From Hanleya hanleyi (lineage: Eukaryota; Mollusca; Polyplacophora; Lepidopleurida; Hanleyidae), in contig JAVTVY010018818.1 in the NCBI GenBank assembly GCA_036873755.1, positions 1 to 64,000 on the forward strand: DNA of 64,000 bases, given 5' to 3'. The position numbers and the translations under genes are program-made. Every line of letters starts with the position of its first letter. The stretch's first letter is position 1. Positions 30,082 to 39,549 of this stretch are shown piece by piece. The notes beneath the pieces are model-generated. The model was not told where the DNA came from and made no database searches. It saw nothing but the letters and a program-made list of their open reading frames with translations.

Positions 30082-33000
30082 GAGCCGAAAAGCTCCAAAT
30101 ACCGTCGTTGGAACGACATGGAAACTTCTCAAAGATAAAAGAAGAACCACACATAAGTGATTGTTCTACAGCTCACCTGATAAAGACAGCGAATATTGGA
30201 TCTAATGTTCCAGTGCTGGAGGTGGGAGAAAGGAGCACTGAGAGTGGACTTTATGTTCCAGTTCAGATAGGGGACATTACCTTTTCATTCTTAATTGATA
30301 CCGGGGCCTGTGTTTCAATATTATCAAAAAGAGTTCTCTTCCGTTTACCCCTAAAAGATCAACCAGACGTAAAGCCCACTGCGGTCCAGTTGCTTACTGC
30401 AGATCATAAACCACTTAGTATCATCGGGATGTGCGAATTGGATCCAGGGATATTACCTGAACCAGCAAAACTAAAGATGGTTGTTGCAGACATCCAGAAC
30501 GATGGTATCCTCGACATGGACTTCTTAACGGAATTCAATTGTGAAATTCATCTACAGAGGAGAAGTATAACCTGTAATGGGTTGCAGATTTTGTGTACAA
30601 GGCAACCTGAAGAAGCAGGGTATTGTCGTTTAATAGTTCCCCAGACTGTAGTCATTCCGCCTGGCGAACAAATGATTATTCCAAGTAAGCCCACAGGGTG
30701 TGGTCAGAGAATCTTGGGAAAATGGGCTATATGTGAACCTTTGGCAAACAAACAAAAACACACACAAATGATCATAGGTAGAACTCTTGTGGACACAGAA
30801 AGAGAATTTTATCCAATAAGAGTTATAAATGCAGGGACTGACTCTGAAGTAGTATATAAAGACACTACCATTGCAGTAATGAGTCCAATTCTATCCACTT
30901 CCGGAATAGTCGAACAAGAAGATGAGGCTATCATAGAAGAAGTCAGAGAAACATCCTCCAAGTATGTCTGTAATCTTAGCAAATCAGAATCAGAATTACC
31001 TGAATATTTGAAGTCCGTATATGAGAGAAGTACGGAGAAGATGGAGCTTAAAGATAAATGCAAGGTAAAGGCACTGTTATTGGAATTTTCAGACATCTTT
31101 GCTAAGGATGACGCAGATTTGGGCAGGGCAGAGGGTGTGCAACATTCAATCAACACAGGAAATGCCCCACCATTGCGACAAGCACCCAGACGTTTACCAA
31201 TACAGAAACAAGACGAGGCAGACAAACAGATAAAGGACATGTCTGACAGGGGTATTATCGAGAGATCAACAAGTCCTTGGGCATCCCCAATAGTATTGGT
31301 AACCAAGAAAGATGGGAGCACTCGATTCTGCGTGGACTACAGACGCCTGAACAATGTTACTGTTAAGGACGCTTACCCCCTGCCCAGAATAGATGATTCG
31401 CTCAACTCACTCCATGGAACCAGATGGTTTTCTACCCTTGATTTGGCTAGCGGATATTGGCAAGTGGATTTGGATGAGGATGCAAAGAAGAAATCCGCAT
31501 TTACCTCCAGGAGTGGACTTTGGCAATTCAAGGTAATGCCCTTTGGCCTGTGCAATGCGCCCTCAACGTTCGAGAGGTTAATGGAAATGGCACTGGCCGG
31601 ATATCAGTGGAACATTTGCCTGGTGTATTTAGATGACGTCATCATATTTGGGAAAACACTGGATGAAGCCATAGTTAACCTCAGGAAAGTGTTTCAGCGT
31701 TTACGACAAGCACATCTTAAGCTGAAGCCACAGAAATGCCATTTGTTCCAGCAAAAAGTGGGCTACCTAGGACACGTGGTATCAGCTGAAGGTATCTCTA
31801 CAGATGAGGAAAAGATCAAAGTCATTAAGGACTGGCCAACACCGACTAATGAGCATGAAGTAAGAAGTTTTCTGGGCCTAGCATCATATTATCGCCGATT
31901 TGTCAAGAATTTTGGGGAAACTGCAAGACCCCTGCATCGTTTGACAGAAGCCAACAAGGAATTCCTATGGACGGAAGAATGCGAAACTTCTTTCCGGCAA
32001 CTGCAACATCTGCTCATGAACAGCCCTATCCTAGCGTACCCCAGTTCACAGGGTGACTTTATTCTCGATACAGATGCCAGTGGATATGGAATTGGAGCCG
32101 TCCTGTCACAAAATCAAGGAGGTGACGAGAAGGTAATCGCGTATGCAAGTAGGGTCCTCAGTAAAGCAGAAAGAAACTACTGTGTTACCAAAAGGGAACT
32201 CCTAGCAGTGGTAACTTTTGTTAAACAGTTCAGGCATTATCTCATAGGTCGACACTTCACCATAAGGACCGATCACAGTGCTCTCAGATGGTTGTTAAAT
32301 TTCAAAGAGTCCGAAGGACAGATGGCACGATGGTTGGGTCTGCTGAGTACCTTTGACTTCGATATCATCCACCGACCCGGAAAGCAACATGGTAATGCGG
32401 ATGCATTGTCAAGAATGCCGTGCAAGTGGTGTGAGAAGTTTGGGTATGAAGAGCCTGATTCTGGTTTCATCCTTCCTGTGCTATTACCTGAGGAAAAGCG
32501 GAGTGTCACAGTCCAAACAGATCACACAGGACCAATCGGAACAACTGTAACCAAGGTTATGTGGGTACCGAAGTGTTGGAGTTACAATGAGCGAGGGTTT
32601 CAAAGACGCAGGAACCTCAAACCACCGAAAGGCCAATATCAAGTTAAGGTTGTGACAAGACAACAAAAGCGGCGACTAGACAAACCCCAAACATCCTCAG
32701 ATGACAATCCCTGGTCAAATCAACAACTGAAAGAAGCACAAGAATGTGACGAAAATTTAATGGGGATAATAGATGTCAAAAAGCAACATTCTGAACAACC
32801 TAACTGGGAAAAGATCTCTTCTCAGAATAGAATAACAAAAGCCTACTGGGGAAAATGGGATCGTCTCGGCTTCATTGAGGGTGTTCTTCATCTTAAATGG
32901 GAATCAAATGATGGGTCAGAACATCGATGGTTATTAGTACTACCAAAGAATCTCCACAAGGAAGTGTTTCAGCAACTACATACAGCAAAGACTGCTGCAC

Positions 33001-34043
33001 ATCTTGGAATTCATAAAACCTACACCAAAATATCAGATCGGTATTACTGGCAGGGGATGAGGAAAGACGTTGAGCTGTGGTGTAAGCAATGCGACACATG
33101 TGCATCTCGGAAGTCACCTCCACGAAGGAAACGAGCACCCCTGCGACAGTATCAAGTTGGAGCTCCTATGGAAAGAATCTCTGTGGACATTATGGGACCT
33201 CTACCAAAATCTAATAAGGGAAACAAGTATATCCTTGTCGTTACCGACTACTTCACGAGATGGACAGAGGCATATGGTATTCGAAATCAAGAGGCAGAAA
33301 CAGTAGCTGACAAAATAGTCAAAGAGTTCATCTGCAGGTTTGGAGTCCCTAAGCAAATACATTCAGATCAAGGGACAAATTTCCAATCTAAGGTATTTCG
33401 AGAAGTTTGTCGACTCTTGGAAATAGATCAAACCCGCACTACCCCTTATCACCCGCAATCCAATGGGATGGTTGAGCGATTTAACCGAACATTAGAAGAT
33501 CGTCTTGCAATGATGGTAAAGCAAAATCAGAGGGACTGGGATGAACAGCTACCATTTGCCCTTATGGCATACCGTTCTTCAATCCACGACGTTACTCAGG
33601 AAACTCCCATGATGATGATGATGGGTAGAGAAACGCCACTTCCACTGGATCTTGTAACTGGAAGAAGTTTGGATATGCCTGTCCCTGAAGATACGGAATA
33701 TGCTGAGCAGCTACGAGAACGAATTAAAGTTGCCCATGAGAGAGCCAGGGAAACGCAAAAGAAAAACACCATTCGACAGAAGAGAAATTATGATCTTCGG
33801 AAAAATGGCAGTCCATACAAAGTTGGAGATTTAGTATGGCTTTACGACAGTTCTAGGAAAAAGAATCTTACCTCTAAGTTGTCCTGCAACTGGAAAGGTC
33901 CTTATCAAGTCCTCAGTAAGCTGGATGATACAGTTTATCGGGTTCAGCTCAACCCACAAACTAAAACCAAGGTTGTCCACTTTGATCGTTTGAAATTATA
34001 TGAGGGAACCAAACACAGCAGTTGGCCAATCAGTAGAAAGTAG
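29961..34043 (+). CDS. pol: Pol polyprotein: protease, RT, RNase H, integrase
   Basis: A 1,360-codon open frame with no stop. The true Pol probably starts by -1 frameshift from gag within 29,961-30,081 and not at its own ATG. Domains: aspartic protease with DTGA (active Asp at 113); reverse transcriptase with YLDD at 556-559; RNase H with DTDAS at 703-707 and DHSALRWLL; integrase with the HHCC zinc region (HLGIHKT from 1,014, C..C at 1,041-1,044), catalytic triad D1076, D1136, E1172 spaced D-x59-D-x35-E; and a C-terminal GPY/F-like module (WKGPYQVL, VVHFDRLKLY). No chromodomain is seen. All catalytic residues are present. I find no canonical slippery heptamer in the overlap. Confidence 0.95.
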   Translation: MLHVPRKRTLQPGLSEQGCHRQSTVGKRGTTDHRGQGKVVRAEKLQIPSLERHGNFSKIKEEPHISDCSTAHLIKTANIGSNVPVLEVGERSTESGLYVPVQIGDITFSFLIDTGACVSILSKRVLFRLPLKDQPDVKPTAVQLLTADHKPLSIIGMCELDPGILPEPAKLKMVVADIQNDGILDMDFLTEFNCEIHLQRRSITCNGLQILCTRQPEEAGYCRLIVPQTVVIPPGEQMIIPSKPTGCGQRILGKWAICEPLANKQKHTQMIIGRTLVDTEREFYPIRVINAGTDSEVVYKDTTIAVMSPILSTSGIVEQEDEAIIEEVRETSSKYVCNLSKSESELPEYLKSVYERSTEKMELKDKCKVKALLLEFSDIFAKDDADLGRAEGVQHSINTGNAPPLRQAPRRLPIQKQDEADKQIKDMSDRGIIERSTSPWASPIVLVTKKDGSTRFCVDYRRLNNVTVKDAYPLPRIDDSLNSLHGTRWFSTLDLASGYWQVDLDEDAKKKSAFTSRSGLWQFKVMPFGLCNAPSTFERLMEMALAGYQWNICLVYLDDVIIFGKTLDEAIVNLRKVFQRLRQAHLKLKPQKCHLFQQKVGYLGHVVSAEGISTDEEKIKVIKDWPTPTNEHEVRSFLGLASYYRRFVKNFGETARPLHRLTEANKEFLWTEECETSFRQLQHLLMNSPILAYPSSQGDFILDTDASGYGIGAVLSQNQGGDEKVIAYASRVLSKAERNYCVTKRELLAVVTFVKQFRHYLIGRHFTIRTDHSALRWLLNFKESEGQMARWLGLLSTFDFDIIHRPGKQHGNADALSRMPCKWCEKFGYEEPDSGFILPVLLPEEKRSVTVQTDHTGPIGTTVTKVMWVPKCWSYNERGFQRRRNLKPPKGQYQVKVVTRQQKRRLDKPQTSSDDNPWSNQQLKEAQECDENLMGIIDVKKQHSEQPNWEKISSQNRITKAYWGKWDRLGFIEGVLHLKWESNDGSEHRWLLVLPKNLHKEVFQQLHTAKTAAHLGIHKTYTKISDRYYWQGMRKDVELWCKQCDTCASRKSPPRRKRAPLRQYQVGAPMERISVDIMGPLPKSNKGNKYILVVTDYFTRWTEAYGIRNQEAETVADKIVKEFICRFGVPKQIHSDQGTNFQSKVFREVCRLLEIDQTRTTPYHPQSNGMVERFNRTLEDRLAMMVKQNQRDWDEQLPFALMAYRSSIHDVTQETPMMMMMGRETPLPLDLVTGRSLDMPVPEDTEYAEQLRERIKVAHERARETQKKNTIRQKRNYDLRKNGSPYKVGDLVWLYDSSRKKNLTSKLSCNWKGPYQVLSKLDDTVYRVQLNPQTKTKVVHFDRLKLYEGTKHSSWPISRK

Positions 34044-34088
34044 GAAAAACAATGACAGCTGTACACAGGACAGAACAAACGGACAGAA

Positions 34089-35369
34089 ATGGACAAGACT
34101 GTTGACAATACAGGCTGTTCTAATAAATGTTCCTCTATTCAATATTTCCAGGTTAAGATGTCAGAATTGCCATACAGGTGTGTTTGTGGGAATCAGTATC
34201 GCCACCAGGCCGGATTAAGTAGGCACAGATCTGTATGTAAACTCCTTGGTGCCAGAGATAGAGTTGAATGTATGTTCTGTCATGAGCCACTGGACAACCA
34301 GGACAGTTTAAACCTACATCTGTGTCACTGCGCGGAAGCTCCTTGGGTAATGGCAGCTCCTGACTCAGCAGCAAAACCTACATCTGCTAAGGAACATCTA
34401 CCTGGAGCCGTGAAAAACCACCCCTGCATATTTTGCAACGAGGAACTAGGTGAGCCAGGCCGTCTGCAAGTTCACCTCTGCCAGTGCCCAGCAGCACCTT
34501 GGGTGAGGACGGCCCGCAGGTCAACCAAACCAATTGGAATCAAAAGAAAGGAAACGAAGGTTAAGGGGAAGTCTGCTCCGCCGCAGATGGCAAAGACAAC
34601 GACAGCGCCAGCGCCAGCAGTGATTGAGGTGGCCCCAAGTCCAGAACCAGTGAGGAGTCCTGGAACACCTCTAATGGATGATGTCGTCATCCCTATCACT
34701 GATGCGACCGGAGCTCCAGCTACAATTCGGTGTACCCCAATCTTTAAGATTGCACCAACTAATAACACCACAACAAGGGTACTACAACCGATCAAGAGTC
34801 TCTTGAAGTCTAGCAGCTCAGGACCATCCACTACAGTAGTCACCAATGTCCTCTCCACCAAGCCTGTAGAGTCCATCACACCCTCAGGGAAGTATCTCCA
34901 CTACGAAGGACCAGTGACACCCATCTTCCCATTCAAACCAGCCGTCATCTTAACGTCACCACATTATGACCCAGAGTCCCCATACATTCAACCGACTCTC
35001 AAACAAACCCTCCCTGTTTCTGCCATGGTGACACAATCTCCTTCCAAACCGATACCTGTCTCCATCTTCCCCAGCACCTGGCCAGACAGCACGGCGATTC
35101 CCGTCGGAGAGTCCGAACCACCAACTCATGTTTCACAGCCTGTCAAGTCCACTGAGTCATTTGAGGATTCTGAAAGTATGTCAGACAAGGAACTAGGGAA
35201 CAACATACCCACGGTCATCACCCCAAGGGAGGAGTATGGTCAATGGGAACATCTCCATACATTAATAACCACAATTCTGCCAAACGGGAAGAAGATCTCG
35301 AAGGAAGTTGTCCGGAGCCGAACGAGTACAGGTTGTCCATTGTGCACACACCGACAACACAAATGTTGA
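34089..35369 (+). CDS. Third ORF: C2HC zinc-finger protein of the retrotransposon
   Basis: 426 codons from ATG 34,089; an alternative start at 34,158 (MSELPYRC) lies 8 nt after TATTTCCAG, a good splice acceptor. Three zinc fingers follow: C31-x-C33-x12-H46-x3-C50, C61-x2-C64-x12-H77-x3-C81 and C113-x2-C116-x12-H129-x3-C133. The second and third are close repeats (both HLC.C followed by APWV). A basic stretch (KRKETKVKGK) and a long Pro/Ser/Thr-rich middle follow, then an ordered C-terminus ending in CPLCTHRQHKC, perhaps a fourth metal site. No signal peptide or membrane anchor is seen, so it is not a typical envelope. A role in nucleic-acid binding is inference. Confidence 0.85.
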   Translation: MDKTVDNTGCSNKCSSIQYFQVKMSELPYRCVCGNQYRHQAGLSRHRSVCKLLGARDRVECMFCHEPLDNQDSLNLHLCHCAEAPWVMAAPDSAAKPTSAKEHLPGAVKNHPCIFCNEELGEPGRLQVHLCQCPAAPWVRTARRSTKPIGIKRKETKVKGKSAPPQMAKTTTAPAPAVIEVAPSPEPVRSPGTPLMDDVVIPITDATGAPATIRCTPIFKIAPTNNTTTRVLQPIKSLLKSSSSGPSTTVVTNVLSTKPVESITPSGKYLHYEGPVTPIFPFKPAVILTSPHYDPESPYIQPTLKQTLPVSAMVTQSPSKPIPVSIFPSTWPDSTAIPVGESEPPTHVSQPVKSTESFEDSESMSDKELGNNIPTVITPREEYGQWEHLHTLITTILPNGKKISKEVVRSRTSTGCPLCTHRQHKC

Positions 35370-35644
35370 CTTTAAGATAATTGAATTGAATTTAGACAAT
35401 TGACACAGTTTTTCCCTACTGTTCGCGTTTATTGTTTGATTATTAATTGAAAAACATTTCACCTGAGGGAAGGATGAACGTTGAACTTTATTTGAGCTAT
35501 TGGAAACAGAAAAACCCATAAGAAAAAGACCAAAACAAATGTACTTTCTTAAAGTTATAAACTGTTGATTGTTGAAATGATGGTTGCGTTATTTTTGTAA
35601 ATGCCAGTTTAGGGTTAATTCTTTGTTCGGGGACGAACAAAATT
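35370..35644 (+). other. Internal non-coding tail of the retrotransposon
   Basis: AT-rich sequence between ORF3 and the polypurine tract. No frame of note. Confidence 0.7.
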
Positions 35645-35653
35645 AGGAGGGGG
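35645..35653 (+). other. Polypurine tract
   Basis: AGGAGGGGG three bases before the TGTGAC of the 3' LTR, the primer for plus-strand synthesis. Confidence 0.85.
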
Positions 35654-35656
35654 TAT

Positions 35657-37679
35657 TGTGACAAAAATAGATAGTTCTGATTTGTCATCATTGAATGAAC
35701 AGCTGACTTTATATAAATGACTTTTTACGTGAGGAATACAGATCTGACAGTGTAAACAAATGCCATCCTCTGGACCCTCCTGTATTCCCGCATTTTACAA
35801 TCCTATTTGTTTACGTTTTTATCGTCTGCATCTGTCGGCAAAATTCTATTGAAGTGGAAGGTTTTTGGCGGACCCCTCCTGTGTTGAATTGTAAGTTTAT
35901 ACTTGAAATAATTTTTCTTGTGTAAAATCCCGTCAGGATATGAAAGTACACATATTATATTATATTGTCCTGAAGTATAAAGTTTCAGAGTATAGTAGTT
36001 GTCGATATATTGATTTTTAAAATTATATTGGCCCTGCTAGATTTTACGATCGCCAGTGAGCCGCCATCTTGGTTTTAGCGAGCACCTGGATTTTGAACTA
36101 GAGAAAATCTTACATCTATCAACTTTAGGACTCTGTTCAGTACTCAAAAATAATATATCTTACAACTATGAGTGTTTAGACTTACCTTGCTGGAAACAAT
36201 TTAGTCCGATAATGATTAGCTTTCTGTAGTTTGGCAATCATTCTTGCCGTAACCGTAGCAAAAGTCAATGTTCTCGCCACATACACTCTGCGCACATTTG
36301 CTCACACTTTCAGGCTGGATAATCTGTCCTTCTTTGGCTAAAGAGCGTTTCCAATTTAAATTAGAGATAACAACGTGAAGCTCAGGAAATATGCTTCAAA
36401 GTGATATACGATTCACAGATTATCTGATCAAATTGATACCTATTTTGATGATAGAAACTGACATATGCCTTTTAGAAAAGAGCGTTCAAATTCCCGCCGC
36501 CTTGTTGAAAGTCCTACAATCTGCTGCTAGTGACGTCATATTTTTGACTCGGCCTTCACCACAGCCAATCAAATTACTCGTTTCATTCAAGGCATAGTAA
36601 CATTACGTAATTGGTTAGCAACCAAAACCTATAAATAGGATCGAGAAATGACAAATGGACATTCGGTCTCGGAGAGGCGAAGGGCAAACATCTCCTAGCA
36701 ATACAAAATACATACAAACAGTTGGAGTGCATGATTATTGAATATTCATGGTAAATAAAGAACACAAGACTAAGATCCAGCAAGTTCAAATTTATTAAAG
36801 AATTACCTTGTAGAGTACTTACCTTCAAGTAGTTACCCTCAAGGATTTACCTTCAGGAAATTACCCTCAAGGATTTACCTTCAAGAAATTACCCTCAAGA
36901 AATTACCTTCAAGGAATTACCCTCAAGGAATTACCTTCTAGGAAAATATATCTTTAGGAACATTTCAGTGTTGCCTATCTTGGTGGGGAAATATTACCCC
37001 GTACGAAATTACCCAGGAACTTTCATATTTACAAATACCAACATAAAAGTACCCGTAAGAATAGTACCCTAGGAACTTTTATAACAGAAGCTGAAAATTG
37101 AGATATGGTACTTCAGGATAATAACTGGCATAAAGAAAGATGTTGTACATTCTGTAAATAAATTTGGAGACTTGTTAATGTTGAATTTGAACAATTTGTT
37201 TGGACAATTGATGATTTTTGAAGATAAGTTGAGAATTTGAAATAACATGTGACTACGACCAGTCAGACGGACTTGACCAGCTACAGCTAAAAAATATTAA
37301 GATAAATAAATACGAACCTACCTAGTAGCGGCGTCTCCATTGAGTAAGCTCGAACGTTACCAAGAACAGATGAAATTAACAGAAGAAGTTAACAGACGAA
37401 GTTAACAGAAGAAGTTAACAGATGAAGTTAATGGACGAAGTTAACAAAGTTACAGACCTGGTAAACAGCGAGAAGTAAACAGACAAGCTTGACAGAAGAA
37501 ATAAACAGAGCTAGTCTAATAAAATAAGAGAATCAACCAAGTCAGACATTTAGGGTAAATTAAAGCAAACAAGATTAAAAACTAAAAAATAACTTACCTT
37601 GAAGTAATATATGGTGGCAGCGAAAAAGTGAACTTAGGAAATTAAGGGTAAGAGTTACCCCTAGTGGAAATCCGCTACA
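35657..37679 (+). repeat. 3' LTR (2,023 bp)
   Basis: Matches the 5' LTR throughout. The 33-bp length gain is mostly one extra unit in the ATTACC..CAAGGA tandem block (about 36,800-36,945). Differences cluster in the first 80 bp, with about ten base changes, while later parts are nearly identical. CRE at 36,531-36,538 and TATAAATA at 36,630-36,637 are conserved, as is TGGTGGCAGCG at 37,612-37,622. Confidence 0.95.
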
Positions 37680-38268
37680 CTATCTTCGTGACATTTGGTA
37701 TAGGGTCTTTGGTTTGCTGCATCAAATTTAAGATAATCTCTGACAACATTCTATTCCTTTCATTATATGGGGTATATAGGGGCATATTCGTTTTCGAGGA
37801 GTCATTAATTTTTTCGGTCGTATAAAATAAAGATACATCTAAACAAGTGTACTTGGTCAAAACGCCGCAGAAATTCCGGAAATCCATTCAAAAGTTAAAT
37901 TCCAAATGACACTATAAAAATCTGATTATAAAATTATAAAACAATGTTCCGTTTTCCTGTGATATGAACCAACCACGAACAGTACCTGTGCTTCAGTGGA
38001 TAATAATTTGACTAGCTACTTCAACTCGAAGAGTCCCATAACGATATAACTTTTAGTTCAATGCTTCGATAAATTTCCCGCATACCTCGTTTAAAGAATA
38101 GATTAGATCTCACTAACTACCACATTCAGATAAGGTAGGTAAGAATGAAGTACATATTCTCGATATATGTATCTATTATAGGATAATTGTACGGTTGATA
38201 CAAACACAACAAACCCGAAATGAAGCCGAAAAAACATGACTCTTTGTTCACTGTACATACAGTATCAC

Positions 38269-38418
38269 CTTTAGGATTTTCCAGAATTGTAAGGGAGACA
38301 ACTCTTACTGTCATCTGTTCCTCTAAAGTGTAACCTGTCCATGTATTGTGCGTAGGCATGATGCACCAAAGATAGAAAAGATACCAGTTCACTGCACGTT
38401 CATAGTCCGCCTGACCGT
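38269..38418 (-). CDS. Candidate 150-nt exon, phase 1-1 (copy 1)
   Basis: On the minus strand a pyrimidine-rich TTTTTTAGTTCAATGTTTTCAG acceptor precedes 150 nt open in one frame (reads GQADYERAVNWYLFYLWCIM, TGYTLEEQMTVRVVSLTILE), then GTGATA as a donor. Both junctions split the codon after its first base, so the exon is symmetrical. The second copy has only amino-acid changes (Ala/Val, Thr/Ile, Val/Leu) and no stop. The protein family is not recognised. It could also be a chance open stretch, as it is part of a duplicated repeat. Confidence 0.3.
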
Positions 38419-38771
38419 CTGAAAACATTGAACTAAAAAATATAGATACAATTAATATATATCATCGAAATTCATTAGAATCTTCGTTAGTCCATCCTAC
38501 AATAAACGTGAAAAGGCATTCGCGGCAAGCTGGGAATTCGTCATACCAGGCGATATATAAACAACGCCCATTGAAGGGAAAATAACTTGTCTAGGGGCAG
38601 ATTGCAGTGAGAGGCATATTTGTAGGTTTCGCTCAACCCCAGAGAGTAAAAGCAACCATTATTTTATTAAAATAGGGGATACCTGTATGAAACATTTCTG
38701 GTTCTAGGGGTCATCAAGTGCATATTTCACTTATACATAGACAAAATTGGCTCTTCAGTCGTGAAAAAAGG

Positions 38772-39077
38772 TTAATCACGATCATTTAAGCGTTTTTGTT
38801 GTAAATCGTGAATCGCATCGGTTGTCATACAATATTTAATCCATATTGGCGGCTCGACACAATACAAAATTACAAGTAAGTCTAAGTTGGTTAATGAGTA
38901 AACACATCGAGTAATAACCTCGGTTTTCCCCATAATGTCAAATCGCCGTTGATACATGTACAGTTGCTGTGATGAGATATTATAAGCTGAGAACAAATGA
39001 AATGGACTATGTATGGAGGATTTGCATAGAACTTGAGAAATGTGGGTCAATGTAGAAAGCAACGTGTAATAAAACAA
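38772..39077 (-). other. Open minus-strand stretch of unknown nature (copy 1)
   Basis: A 101-codon frame that includes MYQRRFDIMGKTEVITRCVY, then a hydrophobic LLVILYCVEPPIWI and a stop. It has possible splice sites (CTCATCACAG before it and GAG|GTTATT inside). The same frame is open in copy 2 at 45,155-45,460 with few changes. It may be another exon of the gene proposed for 38,269-38,418. I do not recognise it. Confidence 0.25.
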
Positions 39078-39092
39078 GTGGATACATGCAAT

Positions 39093-39290
39093 CTGTCATT
39101 GTCAGCATCCATCTGTCTCAATCAACTGTCATTGTCAGCATCCATCTGTCTCAATCAACTGTCATTGTCAGCATCCATCTGTCTCAATCAACTGTCATTG
39201 TCAGCATCCATCTGTCTCAATCAACTGTCATTGTCAGCATCCATCTGTCTCAATCAACTGTCATTGTCAGCATCCATCTGTCTCAATCAA
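39093..39290 (+). repeat. 33-bp minisatellite, 6 units
   Basis: Exact tandem units CTGTCATTGTCAGCATCC... of 33 bp, six copies ending CTCAATCAA. Because the length is a multiple of three it reads as a repeated 11-residue peptide in each frame; I do not take these as proteins. Confidence 0.95.
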
Positions 39291-39549
39291 CTGGAATGAT
39301 GATCATGATCACTATTATCGTGTTGATGACAGTGTAAACACGTTCAGTTTGTTCTCGAGAACTTCCATGCCGAGCATCATGTGTAAATTCAGAACGATTG
39401 CCATGACCATTGTGTCTCGTCTGAGAATTTTTATCTTCATTTTCGTATAATTTACGAAGTACAAATTCATAAAATCAAACTTTATAATGCTATAAATTAG
39501 CAATGTATCGGTTTGAAAGAGATTATACTCACAGTTATAGTGAATATCC

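Larger units (their letters stand above)
27089..37679 (+). mobile_element. Full-length Ty3/gypsy-type LTR retrotransposon
   Basis: The order is 5' LTR, tRNA-Leu primer site, gag, pol (PR-RT-RH-IN), a third ORF, polypurine tract and 3' LTR. The RT-before-integrase order places it in Ty3/gypsy (Metaviridae). It has long pol and ORF3 frames without stops, so it looks recent. The outer flanks do not match each other: the left is a zinc-finger element tail and the right is part of the 37,680/44,064 duplication, and no target-site duplication is seen. Confidence 0.95.
37680..39549. repeat. Segmental duplication, copy 1 (cut by LTR at its left end)
   Basis: Direct duplicate of 44,064-46,031 with offset 6,383 (6,482 after the VNTR). 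Its left edge is exactly the LTR end, while copy 2 continues to the left with unrelated sequence here. Few base changes are seen. Confidence 0.9.

Noticed and set aside
34089..35369. ORF3 as an envelope glycoprotein
   Set aside because: No signal peptide, transmembrane segment or N-glycosylation-rich ectodomain; zinc-finger Cys/His pattern instead.
39033..39337. LSLSASICLNQ / VIVSIHLSQST repeat proteins (also 45,416-45,819)
   Set aside because: A 33-bp VNTR with no stops; different frames equally open, variable copy number between duplicates.
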